Source: an uncultured Parabacteroides sp. (GTDB taxonomy: Bacteria > Bacteroidota > Bacteroidia > Bacteroidales > Tannerellaceae). Taken from it: 64,000 nt of DNA. Position numbers and translations under genes: made by a program. Below are positions 52,591-61,337 of this stretch, piece by piece. The DNA lies in contig CAJTMR010000004.1 in the NCBI GenBank assembly GCA_910577325.1, forward strand, positions 113,134 to 177,133. The letters run 5' to 3'. Within the stretch, counting starts at the first letter, position 1, and the number at the start of each line of letters is the position of its first letter. A model generated the notes under the pieces. It did no database searches, was not told the origin of the DNA, and saw only the letters and a program-made list of their open reading frames with translations.

Positions 52591-54135
52591 ATGAAAAACA
52601 ACAACTATTATATTCTTGGTATTACCCTTGTGGCGACATTGGGAGGATTATTATTTGGATATGATACGGCAGTAATATCCGGGACGGTCGAATCGCTGCG
52701 TAAATTCTTCATCGAACCTTTCGGATTGCCGTTGGACCAGGCAAATGCGCTGGAAGGATTCGTCGTTAGCAGCGCCTTGATCGGATGTATCTTAGGTGCT
52801 TCTTTTGCCGGTTGGATCAGCCAGCGGTATGGGCGGAAACCTACGCTTGTGTTGGCTGCTATCCTGTTTTTGCTGTCGGCAATCGGTTCGGCATGGCCGG
52901 AAGTGTTTGTCGGGATGCCTGGTAGCGGAGATCATACGTATATGTATCTTTTTGTGTTTTACCGGATTGTCGGAGGGATAGGAGTCGGTTTGGCTTCTAT
53001 GGTTTCCCCGATGTATATAGCAGAGATGGCGCCGGCGGAGAAACGGGGTAATCTGGTGTCGTGGAATCAGTTCGCGATCATTTTCGGTATGCTTGTCGTC
53101 TATTTTGTGAATTACAGTATCGCGTTGCAGGGAGATGCAGCTTGGTTACATGTGACAGGGTGGCGTTGGATGTTTGCTTCCGAGATTATCCCGGCTTTGT
53201 TTTTCCTCGTTCTTCTGATGTTTGTGCCGGAAACGCCCCGTTATTTGGTGATGTGTGGTAAAACGGATAAGGCATTGTCTGTGTTGGACCTTTTGATGGG
53301 AAAAGAAAAAGCAGCATTTGAACTGGCGGAAATAAAAGAAAGTTTCAGGAAACAGGAACCCTCCATGCGTCCCTATTTCCTATTTATGGGGATGTGGCTG
53401 GTACTGTTTTTGCTTTTGTACGGGGTATTTGAATTGGGCGGTAATACGAGTGCTTTGGAGATTGCTTTGATCGGTAGCTTTTTTGTATCACTGGTCTTCC
53501 CGGTACGTTCGTTTGGCATACTGATAATATTTGTCGGTGTCATGTTGTCCGGTTTCCAACAGTTTGTCGGGATCAACGTCGTATTATATTACGCGCCGGA
53601 GATATTTAAGACAATGGGGGCCGCCACCGATGCAGCCTTGTTGCAGCAGATCGTGGTGGGAGCAGTAAACCTTTCTTTTACCGTGCTGGCTATCTTTACG
53701 GTTGACCGGTTTGGACGCCGCCCGCTGATGATTATTGGGGCCTTGGTCATGGCTGTTTCGATGATAATTTTGGGGATGACTTTCTATACGCATTCCGTCG
53801 GCATCGGTTCGCTGGCTTGTATGTTGGTGTATACGGCTGGCTTTGCGATGTCGTGGGGACCGGTTTGCTGGGTGTTGCTGGCGGAGATTTTTCCGAATAC
53901 GATCCGCTCGACGGTGATGAGTATTGCTGTTGCCGGGCAGTGGATTGCCAATTTTCTTGTCTCTTGGACTTTTCCGATGCTTGATAAGAACCGATATCTG
54001 ACCGATTCGTTCAATCATGGCATGGCCTACTGGATTTATGGTGTCATGGGAGTTCTGGCCGCCCTGTTTATCTGGAAGTTCGTTCCCGAAACAAAAGGTA
54101 AGACATTGGAGCAGATGGAGCAATATTGGAAATAA
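52591..54135 (+). CDS. xylE: D-xylose:proton symporter (MFS sugar porter)
   Basis: This 514-residue inner-membrane carrier has 12 predicted segments and sugar-porter signatures GGLLFGYDTAVISG, GWISQRYGRKPTL, RIVGGIGVGLASM, PETPRYLVM, SGFQQFVGINVVLYYAPEIF, VDRFGRRPLMI and PETKGKTLEQME. QQFVGIN matches the sugar-binding motif in XylE. An extra hydrophobic stretch (about 265-320) enlarges the central loop compared with E. coli XylE. It ends the xylose operon behind a strong hairpin, completing uptake, isomerisation and phosphorylation. Confidence 0.95.
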   Translation: MKNNNYYILGITLVATLGGLLFGYDTAVISGTVESLRKFFIEPFGLPLDQANALEGFVVSSALIGCILGASFAGWISQRYGRKPTLVLAAILFLLSAIGSAWPEVFVGMPGSGDHTYMYLFVFYRIVGGIGVGLASMVSPMYIAEMAPAEKRGNLVSWNQFAIIFGMLVVYFVNYSIALQGDAAWLHVTGWRWMFASEIIPALFFLVLLMFVPETPRYLVMCGKTDKALSVLDLLMGKEKAAFELAEIKESFRKQEPSMRPYFLFMGMWLVLFLLLYGVFELGGNTSALEIALIGSFFVSLVFPVRSFGILIIFVGVMLSGFQQFVGINVVLYYAPEIFKTMGAATDAALLQQIVVGAVNLSFTVLAIFTVDRFGRRPLMIIGALVMAVSMIILGMTFYTHSVGIGSLACMLVYTAGFAMSWGPVCWVLLAEIFPNTIRSTVMSIAVAGQWIANFLVSWTFPMLDKNRYLTDSFNHGMAYWIYGVMGVLAALFIWKFVPETKGKTLEQMEQYWK

Positions 54136-54170
54136 ATCCGTAAGTTTGCAAATCGAAAAGATAAGAATCG

Positions 54171-54896
54171 ATGCGCATGCTGAAAAAAATACTGATAGGA
54201 AGCCGGAATCTGTTGCTGTTTCTGTTTGTTTCCAGTTTGTTGGCTGTGGTGGCATATAAGTTTATACCTGTTTATTATACTCCGCTGATGGTCATTCGGA
54301 TATACGAACAGTTTCAGGACGGCAAGCCCTTCAAGTTGGAACATAAATGGGTTCCCATGAAGAAGATCGCCCAGCCATTGGTACAGGCGGTCGTGGCTTC
54401 GGAAGACAATCTTTTTCTCGATCATCACGGTTTCGATATGACGCAGATTCAGAAAGCCCGTGCCGATGCCGAGAAAGGCAAACGCGTGCGTGGTGCGAGC
54501 ACTATCTCGCAACAGACCGCCAAGAACGTGTTCCTTTGGCCCGGAAGGAGCTATTTGCGCAAAGGCATCGAGGCCTATTTCACCATCCTGATCGAATGGA
54601 TCTGGGGGAAGGAACGTATTATGGAAGTCTATTTGAACTCGATCGAAATGGGAGACGGTATTTACGGTGCTGAAGCAGTTGCACAAGCCCATTTCAAAAA
54701 GCCGGCCTATAAACTGACGAAGGCGGAGGCAGCTCTGATCGCCGCAACCTTGCCGAATCCCCGCAAGTTCAGCTCGGCAAAACCTTCCCCTTATATGCTG
54801 AAACGACAGATGCAGATTCTGTCGTTGATGGGTAAATTGCTTCCTGTCGAGATGGGGCACGGCGGCAAAAAATATTCACACATGCAAGAACGATAA
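54171..54896 (+). CDS. mtgA: Monofunctional biosynthetic peptidoglycan transglycosylase
   Basis: This 241-residue GT51 enzyme has one N-terminal membrane anchor (LLLFLFVSSLLAVVAYKF). It extends glycan strands from lipid II in the periplasm. Motifs are the catalytic VASEDNLFLDHHGFD, RGASTISQQTAKNVFLW, WGKERIMEVYLNSIEMG and ADAEAALIAATLPNP-like EAALIAATLPNP. No transpeptidase domain is present. It lies 35 bases past xylE, but the function suggests grouping with lipB and dus, which follow closely. Confidence 0.95.
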   Translation: MRMLKKILIGSRNLLLFLFVSSLLAVVAYKFIPVYYTPLMVIRIYEQFQDGKPFKLEHKWVPMKKIAQPLVQAVVASEDNLFLDHHGFDMTQIQKARADAEKGKRVRGASTISQQTAKNVFLWPGRSYLRKGIEAYFTILIEWIWGKERIMEVYLNSIEMGDGIYGAEAVAQAHFKKPAYKLTKAEAALIAATLPNPRKFSSAKPSPYMLKRQMQILSLMGKLLPVEMGHGGKKYSHMQER

Positions 54897-54900
54897 TCTT

Positions 54901-55569
54901 ATGAGTCATTTTGTATACCACGATCTTGGACGTATCGAATATGAGAAGGCACTGGAATGCCAGACAATTGCTTTCAACGCCCTGTTGGAAGCGAAAGCAC
55001 AAGGCTTGAGCGAGAAAAACCGGTTGTTTTTCTGCGAACACCAGCCGGTATTGACTATCGGGAAAAGTGGTAAGGATACTAACTTGTTAATCTCGGAGGA
55101 ATTACTTGTACAGCGGGGAATCTCTTTTTACCATACTAACCGAGGGGGAGATATCACGTATCACGGACCCGGGCAAATCACCGGATATCCGGTCTTTGAT
55201 CTTGATGTCTGGAAGTTGGGGCTCAAGCAATATATAGATAGGATGGAAGAGACGATTATCCGTTTTTTAGCGTTCTATGACGTTAAAGGGGAACGGCTTG
55301 CAGGAGCTACAGGTGTGTGGATCGACCCCGATGTACCGGGAAAAGCCCGTAAAATTTGTGCGATCGGCGTGAAAAGCAGCCGTTTCGTCACCATGCACGG
55401 TTTTGCTTTGAATATAAATACGGATTTGGATTATTTCTCCTTGATCAATCCTTGCGGCTTTAAGGATAAAGGGGTTACTTCGCTTGAAAAAGAGTTGGGG
55501 ACAAAACAGGATTTCGAAGCGGCCAAAGCACGTCTTCATTCGCTCTTCATTGAAATGTTTTCGGAATGA
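54901..55569 (+). CDS. lipB: Octanoyl-[acyl-carrier-protein]:protein N-octanoyltransferase
   Basis: This 222-residue enzyme moves octanoyl from acyl carrier protein to lipoyl domains in lipoate synthesis. Motifs are LFFCEHQPVLTIGK, NRGGDITYHGPGQITGYPV, KICAIGVKSSRFVTMHGFAL with the catalytic Lys/Cys region, and INPCGFKDKGVTSL. It starts five bases after mtgA, and its stop overlaps the next start in ATGA, so translation is coupled. lipA is not in the window. Confidence 0.96.
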   Translation: MSHFVYHDLGRIEYEKALECQTIAFNALLEAKAQGLSEKNRLFFCEHQPVLTIGKSGKDTNLLISEELLVQRGISFYHTNRGGDITYHGPGQITGYPVFDLDVWKLGLKQYIDRMEETIIRFLAFYDVKGERLAGATGVWIDPDVPGKARKICAIGVKSSRFVTMHGFALNINTDLDYFSLINPCGFKDKGVTSLEKELGTKQDFEAAKARLHSLFIEMFSE

Positions 55570-56528
55570 TGAAACCGTACGTTATTCATTTTGCTCCTTT
55601 GCAGGGGTATACCGACTCGGTTTACAGGGAGGCGCATGCACAAGTATTCGGGGGAGTCGAGACTTATTACACTCCGTTTGTCCGTCTCGAAAAGAACGGT
55701 TTCCGTAATAAGGAACTGCGAGATCTTACACCGGAAACAAATACATTTGCCTCACTTGTACCTCAGATGATTGCAGCTTTGCCTCAGGAGTTCCGGCGGA
55801 TTGCCGGTTTGTTTCGTGAGTCGGGCTACCTGCGTGCCGATATCAATCTGGGTTGTCCTTTCCCGATGCAAGCACGACAACACCGGGGAGCAGGTATATT
55901 ATCTTATCCGGATGAGGTGAAGGCATTGTTGGAAACGATCTTTGAATTTCCTGAGATACAGTTTTCGGTCAAACTGCGGTTAGGGTGGAATTCACCGGAT
56001 GAAGCACAGGCTCTTCTTCCTTTTCTGAACAAGTTGCCTCTCGTGCACCTCTCGTTGCATCCCCGGATTGGTACACAGCAGTATAAAGGAGAGACGAATC
56101 GGGATGCTTTTTCCCGTTTTTACGATTCATGCACACTTCCTCTTTTGTATAATGGCGACATTCGGACCTTGTCGGATATTCGTTCGTTAACCGGACATTT
56201 CCCTCGTTTGAAAGGTATAATGCTCGGACGCGGTTTGCTGTCTTTTCCTTGGCTGGCAATGGAGCATGTATCCGGTACTTCGCTTACTGCTGGTGAGAAA
56301 AAAGAAAAGCTGTCTGCTTTCCATGCCCTGCTGGTTGCAGGTTATTCTTCCCGTTTGGAGGGAGGTGAACACCAGGTACTCGACAAGATGAAGGCTATCT
56401 GGGACTATTTGTTGCCGGATGCAGAAAAACGGCTTCGGAAAAAAGTACTGAAAAGTTCCTGTTTAGCGGATTATTTGGAGGCGGTAAGAAATTTGATTTA
56501 TCACATCCCGGTCACTACTGGGCGATGA
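55566..56528 (+). CDS. tRNA-dihydrouridine synthase family protein
   Basis: This 320-residue FMN enzyme reduces uridines in tRNA D-loops. It has a TIM barrel with APLQGYTDSVYREAH at the start, INLGCPFPMQARQHRGAGIL with the catalytic Cys, FSVKLRLGW, LSLHPRIGTQQYKG, LLYNGDIRTL and GIMLGRGLLSFPWL. The paralogue type (DusA, B or C) is not clear. Its ATG overlaps the lipB stop by four bases. Confidence 0.92.
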   Translation: MMKPYVIHFAPLQGYTDSVYREAHAQVFGGVETYYTPFVRLEKNGFRNKELRDLTPETNTFASLVPQMIAALPQEFRRIAGLFRESGYLRADINLGCPFPMQARQHRGAGILSYPDEVKALLETIFEFPEIQFSVKLRLGWNSPDEAQALLPFLNKLPLVHLSLHPRIGTQQYKGETNRDAFSRFYDSCTLPLLYNGDIRTLSDIRSLTGHFPRLKGIMLGRGLLSFPWLAMEHVSGTSLTAGEKKEKLSAFHALLVAGYSSRLEGGEHQVLDKMKAIWDYLLPDAEKRLRKKVLKSSCLADYLEAVRNLIYHIPVTTGR

Positions 56529-56579
56529 TCCTTAAAAATATATTATCTTTACGCCTGAAATCTCAATGAAAAGTTGTAT

Positions 56580-56981
56580 ATGTCTTTAAAACGTTTTGGA
56601 GTCTCTTTGGAAGACAGCCTGTTGGAATCTTTGGATCAATATGTGAACGAGAATGGCTTTGCCAATCGTTCGCAGGCTATTCGTTTTCTGGTGGAGAAGA
56701 ATGTCGCTGAAAAGAAATGGCAGTGCAACCATATCGTGGCAGGTACGATCATTATCATGTATGATCAGGTAAAAAAGGAGATTACTTCCCGGATTGCCGA
56801 TATCCAACAGAACTATCAGGATGTTATCCTATCTTCTTCCCAATATTATGTGAATCGGAATTTCTGCTTGCACATCGCGACTGTGATGGGTACGGCCTAT
56901 CGTTTGACTGAATTGTCGGACCGGTTGACTACGATAAAGGGGATTAAGCATGGCAAGTTGGTTATGAGCCGGGCGGATTAG
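56580..56981 (+). CDS. NikR-like ribbon-helix-helix regulator lacking most nickel ligands
   Basis: From the ATG at 56580 this is a 133-residue protein, the same length as E. coli NikR. It has an N-terminal ribbon-helix-helix (about 1-45, KRFGVSLEDSLLESLDQYV and FANRSQAIRFLVEK) and a C-terminal ACT-like domain (about 55-133, KGIKHGKLVM). Aligned to E. coli NikR without gaps in this part, the nickel ligands His76, His87, His89 and Cys95 become Gln77, Gln88, Tyr90 and Cys96, so three of four are lost. It may therefore sense another metal or no metal. It stands 90 bases upstream of a TonB receptor gene whose leader has two phased direct repeats. Confidence 0.85.
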   Translation: MSLKRFGVSLEDSLLESLDQYVNENGFANRSQAIRFLVEKNVAEKKWQCNHIVAGTIIIMYDQVKKEITSRIADIQQNYQDVILSSSQYYVNRNFCLHIATVMGTAYRLTELSDRLTTIKGIKHGKLVMSRAD

Positions 56982-57001
56982 ATATATTTTTTACCCGTAT
57001 G

Positions 57002-57030
57002 GTAACACGAATTACAAAAAGCGTAACACG
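57002..57030. promoter_or_regulatory. Phased direct repeats upstream of the TonB receptor
   Basis: GTAACACG occurs at 57002-57009 and 57023-57030, a 21-base period that puts both copies on the same DNA face. Each copy is followed by a partial inverse (ATTAC, GTT). It could be the operator of the upstream NikR-like regulator, which is inference. Confidence 0.4.
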
Positions 57031-57071
57031 GTTGAGCGTTCGACAATGGAAATTTTATACATAAAAGAAAG

Positions 57072-58955
57072 ATGAAAAAAGTAATTTTACTTGTCTCCGG
57101 GCTTTTGTACAGTTCCTTGGTTTTTGCAATCGATCCGGTTGTAACCGATACCCTGATAAATTTGCAGGGGGTTGTGATTTCGGCGAATAAGGTGCAGGTG
57201 AATCGTAGCAGTGTACCACTTACTATCTCGGTAATCGACCGGGATCAAATCGAAGCCAGTAGCGAATCGGCTTTGTTGCCGGTACTGTCAGAACGTATAC
57301 CCGGGTTGTTTGTGACAGAAAAAGGGGTTACCGGTTTTGGTGTTTCTTCCGGATCGGCCGGTACGGTGAATATCCGTGGTGTCGGGCAAAGCAACAAGGT
57401 GCTGATGTTGTTCGATGGGCAGCCGCAATGGGCAGGGGTGTTCGGACATTCTTTGCCTGATACTTATGTCGCTTCGGATATCGAGCGTGTGGAAGTGATC
57501 CGCGGACCCGGTTCTTTGCTGTATGGCTCTAATGCAATGGGAGGGGTTGTCAATATAATTACTCGCCAGCATAAGCAACAGGGACGTCGTACACAGGCAC
57601 GTGTCATGTTCGGTTCGTATAATACGCAGAAATATATGATTAACAATGGGTATAATGTCGGGGACTTCAGTAGTTTCATTTCTGTCAATCATGATCGTAC
57701 GGATGGGCATCGGCCTGATTCGAACTTTGATATCACGAATGGTTTTGCAAACTTGGGATACCGGATTGATGATCATTATAAAGTGACCGGAAATTTGAGT
57801 CTTGCTAAATATAATACGGAAGATCCGGGTATGATCACCGCTCCCAAGTTTGATCATGTAATGCATATCTTACGTGGAACGACCTCTTTTGCATTGGAGA
57901 ATCATCATGAGAAGACAAGCGGGGCATTCCGTGTTTTTTATAATTGGGGACATCATAAAATTGACGATGGCTATTCGGAAGGGGAACAGCCGAGTCCGTT
58001 TTTGTTTTATTCGGACGACCACAATACGGGGATCCAATTATACCAGTCTTTCCGTCTGGTGAAAGGGAATACATTTACGGCTGGTATCGATTATAAGAAT
58101 TGGGGTGGACATGCCTGGAATGATTCGATAAAAGGTGCGATCGGGGAAGTTGTCGATAAATCGGTTCATGAAGTGGCGGGTTATGCCATCATGCAGCAGG
58201 ATTTGTTTGATATTTTGAGTTTGAATGCCGGTGTACGTTATGAACATAGTAGTGCTTATGGGAAAGAGTGGGTTCCACAAGCTGGTTTTGCGATCCGTCC
58301 GTTTGAAGGGAATACGATAAAAGGTTCTTTTTCTAAGGGCTACAGAAGCCCTACGTTGCGTGAATTGTATATTTCTTATCTTCCTTATTCGAAAGCCAAT
58401 CCAGATCTGAAGCCGGAAAGCATGTTGACTTATGAGTTGTCTATCGGTCAATTCCTTCTGGATAATCGTTTACATACCGAACTTACAGCTTTTTATATTG
58501 ATGGCAAGGACATGATTTCGGTTGTAAACCGGCAGATGTCCAATATCGGGCGCTTTTATAATAAAGGTATGGAGTTTGAAGCCGGTTATCGGGTTTGTAA
58601 TAACTTGAATTTTGATATGAATTACAGCTATTTGTATATGAATAAGGAAATAGAGGCAGCTCCGGCACATAAATTATATGCCAGTGCCACCTATACGCCC
58701 GGGCGCTTTGCCTTTAATATGAGTGTACAATCTATTTTCGGTCTCTATACCACGGTCGGAAAGATACCGGAAGATAATAAAGAAGAGGACTACACGGTCT
58801 TGAATGCCCGTGTTTCTTATCGTTTCGGTTCGTTGGATAGAGGGGTGAAACTCTTTGTAAAAGGCGAGAATCTGACGGCTACCCGCTATTCTATAAACGA
58901 GGGATATCCGATGCCGAAGGCAACCTTTATGGCAGGGATCGATGTCACTTTCTAA
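57072..58955 (+). CDS. TonB-dependent outer-membrane receptor (metal, cofactor or siderophore type)
   Basis: This 627-residue receptor has a signal peptide ending SSLVFA and lacks the SusC-type sandwich. The plug (about 40-155) has VNIRGVGQSNKVLMLFDGQP and DIERVEVIRGPGSLLYGSNA, GGVVNIIT. A 22-strand barrel follows with GYRSPTLRELYI, PDLKPESMLTYELSIG and a C-terminal aromatic TFMAGIDVTF. The size and motifs fit importers of metal chelates, heme or cobalamin. Its position after a NikR-like regulator suggests a metal-linked substrate, but the sequence does not show which. No periplasmic or ABC transport genes follow. Confidence 0.92.
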   Translation: MKKVILLVSGLLYSSLVFAIDPVVTDTLINLQGVVISANKVQVNRSSVPLTISVIDRDQIEASSESALLPVLSERIPGLFVTEKGVTGFGVSSGSAGTVNIRGVGQSNKVLMLFDGQPQWAGVFGHSLPDTYVASDIERVEVIRGPGSLLYGSNAMGGVVNIITRQHKQQGRRTQARVMFGSYNTQKYMINNGYNVGDFSSFISVNHDRTDGHRPDSNFDITNGFANLGYRIDDHYKVTGNLSLAKYNTEDPGMITAPKFDHVMHILRGTTSFALENHHEKTSGAFRVFYNWGHHKIDDGYSEGEQPSPFLFYSDDHNTGIQLYQSFRLVKGNTFTAGIDYKNWGGHAWNDSIKGAIGEVVDKSVHEVAGYAIMQQDLFDILSLNAGVRYEHSSAYGKEWVPQAGFAIRPFEGNTIKGSFSKGYRSPTLRELYISYLPYSKANPDLKPESMLTYELSIGQFLLDNRLHTELTAFYIDGKDMISVVNRQMSNIGRFYNKGMEFEAGYRVCNNLNFDMNYSYLYMNKEIEAAPAHKLYASATYTPGRFAFNMSVQSIFGLYTTVGKIPEDNKEEDYTVLNARVSYRFGSLDRGVKLFVKGENLTATRYSINEGYPMPKATFMAGIDVTF

Positions 58956-58965
58956 ACATTTTGTA

Positions 58966-58973
58966 TACCTTTG
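58966..58973 (+). promoter_or_regulatory. -7 element of panB
   Basis: TACCTTTG matches TAnnTTTG, 29 bases before the panB ATG at 59003 and just past the TonB receptor stop. Confidence 0.5.
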
Positions 58974-59002
58974 CGCCTTGTAACATTTTAATAAAAATCA
59001 TT

Positions 59003-59830
59003 ATGTCAGTTGCAAAAAGGGATTTAGAGGATAATAGAAAGGTGACCACACATCGCCTGATAGAAATGAAACAGCGTGGAGAGAAGATCTCCATGTTGAC
59101 TGCTTATGACTATTCGATGGCTCAACTGATCGACCAGGCCGGTATGGATGTTATATTGGTAGGCGATTCGGCTTCCAATGTAATGGCAGGTAATGTAACG
59201 ACACTACCGATCACGCTGGATCAGATGATTTATCACGGTAAGTCGGTAATGAAAGCGGTAAAGCGAGCGTTGGTTGTAGTGGACCTGCCTTTCGGCAGTT
59301 ATCAAGGTAACTCGAAAGAAGCGTTGGCGTCGGCTATCCGGGTGATGAAGGAAACGCATGCGGATTGCATTAAGCTTGAAGGCGGTTCCGAGATTCGGGA
59401 GTCTATCGAACGTATTCTGTGTGCGGGTATTCCTGTTATGGGACATCTGGGATTGACGCCTCAATCGATTAATAAATTCGGGACATATACAGTCCGTGCC
59501 CGTGAAGAAGCGGAAGCGAAGAAGTTGATCGCAGATGCTCATCTGTTAGAAGAGATCGGTTGTTTTGCCATTGTATTGGAAAAGATTCCGGCAACTTTGG
59601 CCGCACAAGTCGCTTCCGAGTTGACTATCCCGATTATCGGTATTGGTGCTGGCGGAGGTGTGGACGGACAGGTGTTGGTCATGCATGATATGTTGGGGAT
59701 CAACCAAGGATTCTCACCCCGTTTCTTGCGTCGTTATGCAAATCTGGCAGAAGAAATAACTCGTGCCGTACAGGCATATATTGAAGATGTGAAGACTGAG
59801 GACTTCCCGAACGAGAAGGAACAATATTAA
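59003..59830 (+). CDS. panB: 3-methyl-2-oxobutanoate hydroxymethyltransferase
   Basis: This 275-residue enzyme makes ketopantoate, the first step of pantothenate synthesis. Motifs are MLTAYDYSMAQLIDQAGMDV, ILVGDSASNV, VVDLPFGSYQ, IKLEGGSEIRESI, VMGHLGLTPQSINKFG, VLEKIPATLA and GIGAGGGVDGQVLVMHDML. The ATG at 59003 follows the -7 box; an upstream in-frame TTG at 58961 precedes it and is rejected. panC and panD are not nearby. Confidence 0.96.
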   Translation: MSVAKRDLEDNRKVTTHRLIEMKQRGEKISMLTAYDYSMAQLIDQAGMDVILVGDSASNVMAGNVTTLPITLDQMIYHGKSVMKAVKRALVVVDLPFGSYQGNSKEALASAIRVMKETHADCIKLEGGSEIRESIERILCAGIPVMGHLGLTPQSINKFGTYTVRAREEAEAKKLIADAHLLEEIGCFAIVLEKIPATLAAQVASELTIPIIGIGAGGGVDGQVLVMHDMLGINQGFSPRFLRRYANLAEEITRAVQAYIEDVKTEDFPNEKEQY

Positions 59831-59977
59831 TAACGTGCCAGTCCCATCTATCGTCTGTACCTTCCGGTATGACACGCAAATGGCAAGATCCGATACCTTT
59901 TGGGGAGGGAGATTGGCTCATATTACAAAAATAGCGGCAATATTATAGATAGGAACCGAGAAAAATTAAGAATAAAT

Positions 59978-61336
59978 ATGACATCCGTAAAAAAGTATAT
60001 CGAGTCTAACAAAGACCGTTTCATCGAAGAGCTTTTCTCTTTGATCCGTATTCCGTCGATCAGTGCCAAGCGCGAACATAAGTCCGAAATGGAGGCATGT
60101 GCCAAACGCTGGACAGAACTCTTGCTTGCCGCCGGTGCCGATAAAGCGGTTGTGATGCAGACCGAAGGCAACCCGGTCGTGTATGGGGAAAAGGTGGTTT
60201 CTCCTGGGGCGCAGACCGTTTTGGTCTATTCGCACTATGACGTGATGCCCGCCGAGCCGCTTGACCTTTGGAAGAGTCGTCCGTTTGAACCTGAAATCCG
60301 GGACGGTCGTATCTGGGCGCGTGGTGCGGATGATGACAAGGGACAGGCCATGATGCAGGTGAAAGGCTTCGAAACTGCCCTGAATCTTGATTTGCTGAAA
60401 TGTAATGTGAAATTTATCTTCGAAGGAGAAGAAGAAATCGGTTCGCCGAGCCTCGAAGCTTTCTGCCGTACGCATAAAGAATTGTTGAAAGCAGATGTTA
60501 TCTTGGTTTCCGATACCAGCATGGTCGGTGCCGAAACGCCTTCGCTGACCACCGGTCTTCGCGGATTGGCCTATTGGGAAGTGGAAGTGACAGGACCCAA
60601 CCGTGACTTGCATTCCGGCCATTTCGGGGGGGCAGTCGCTAATCCGATCAATGTGTTGTGTAAATTGATGGCCGACCTGACCGATGCTGACGGACGGATC
60701 ACGCTCCCCGGCTTCTATGATGACGTGGAGGAAGTTTCTCCCGCCGAACGCGAAATGATCGCGCAAATCCCGTTTGATGAAGCCAAATACAAGGCCGCGA
60801 TCGGAGTGGATGAACTGTTTGGTGAAAAAGGTTATTCGACCTTGGAACGCAACAGTTGCCGTCCGTCTTTCGACATCTGCGGTATCTGGGGCGGTTATAC
60901 GGAAGAGGGCAGCAAGACGGTTCTTCCTTCCAAAGCATACGCCAAAGTTTCCTGCCGTTTGGTCCCTCATCAGGACCATGAGAAGATTTCCAAACTGTTT
61001 GAAGCATATATGACCCGTGTGGCTCCGGCTTGTGTCAAGGTGAAAGTGACGCCCAAGCATGGCGGTCAGGGCTATGTCTGTCCGATTGATATGCCTGCCT
61101 ACAAGGCGGCGGAGGAGGCTGTTGCCGTAGCTTTCGGCAAACGTCCGTTGGCCGTGCGCCGTGGCGGAAGTATCCCTATTATCTCTACTTTCGAGCAGGT
61201 GTTGGGTATTAAGACTGTCCTGATGGGATTCGGTCTCGAGCAGAATGCGATCCATTCGCCGAATGAAAGCTGTATGCTTGATTTCTTCTACAAGGGAATC
61301 GAGTCGGTCGCCGAATTTTATAAACGATTCAATTGA
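59978..61336 (+). CDS. M20-family dipeptidase
   Basis: This 452-residue cytosolic zinc peptidase has metal-site motifs VLVYSHYDVMPAEP, WARGADDDKGQAMMQ and IFEGEEEIGSPSLE, the dimerisation insert near 190-310 and late PKHGGQGYVCP and EQNAIHSPNES. Family members cut dipeptides or related amides; the substrate is not readable. The start was set to the ATG at 59978 because the family begins near KKYIESNKDRFIEEL. The helicase gene starts two bases after its stop. Confidence 0.92.
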   Translation: MTSVKKYIESNKDRFIEELFSLIRIPSISAKREHKSEMEACAKRWTELLLAAGADKAVVMQTEGNPVVYGEKVVSPGAQTVLVYSHYDVMPAEPLDLWKSRPFEPEIRDGRIWARGADDDKGQAMMQVKGFETALNLDLLKCNVKFIFEGEEEIGSPSLEAFCRTHKELLKADVILVSDTSMVGAETPSLTTGLRGLAYWEVEVTGPNRDLHSGHFGGAVANPINVLCKLMADLTDADGRITLPGFYDDVEEVSPAEREMIAQIPFDEAKYKAAIGVDELFGEKGYSTLERNSCRPSFDICGIWGGYTEEGSKTVLPSKAYAKVSCRLVPHQDHEKISKLFEAYMTRVAPACVKVKVTPKHGGQGYVCPIDMPAYKAAEEAVAVAFGKRPLAVRRGGSIPIISTFEQVLGIKTVLMGFGLEQNAIHSPNESCMLDFFYKGIESVAEFYKRFN

Positions 61337-61337
61337 T

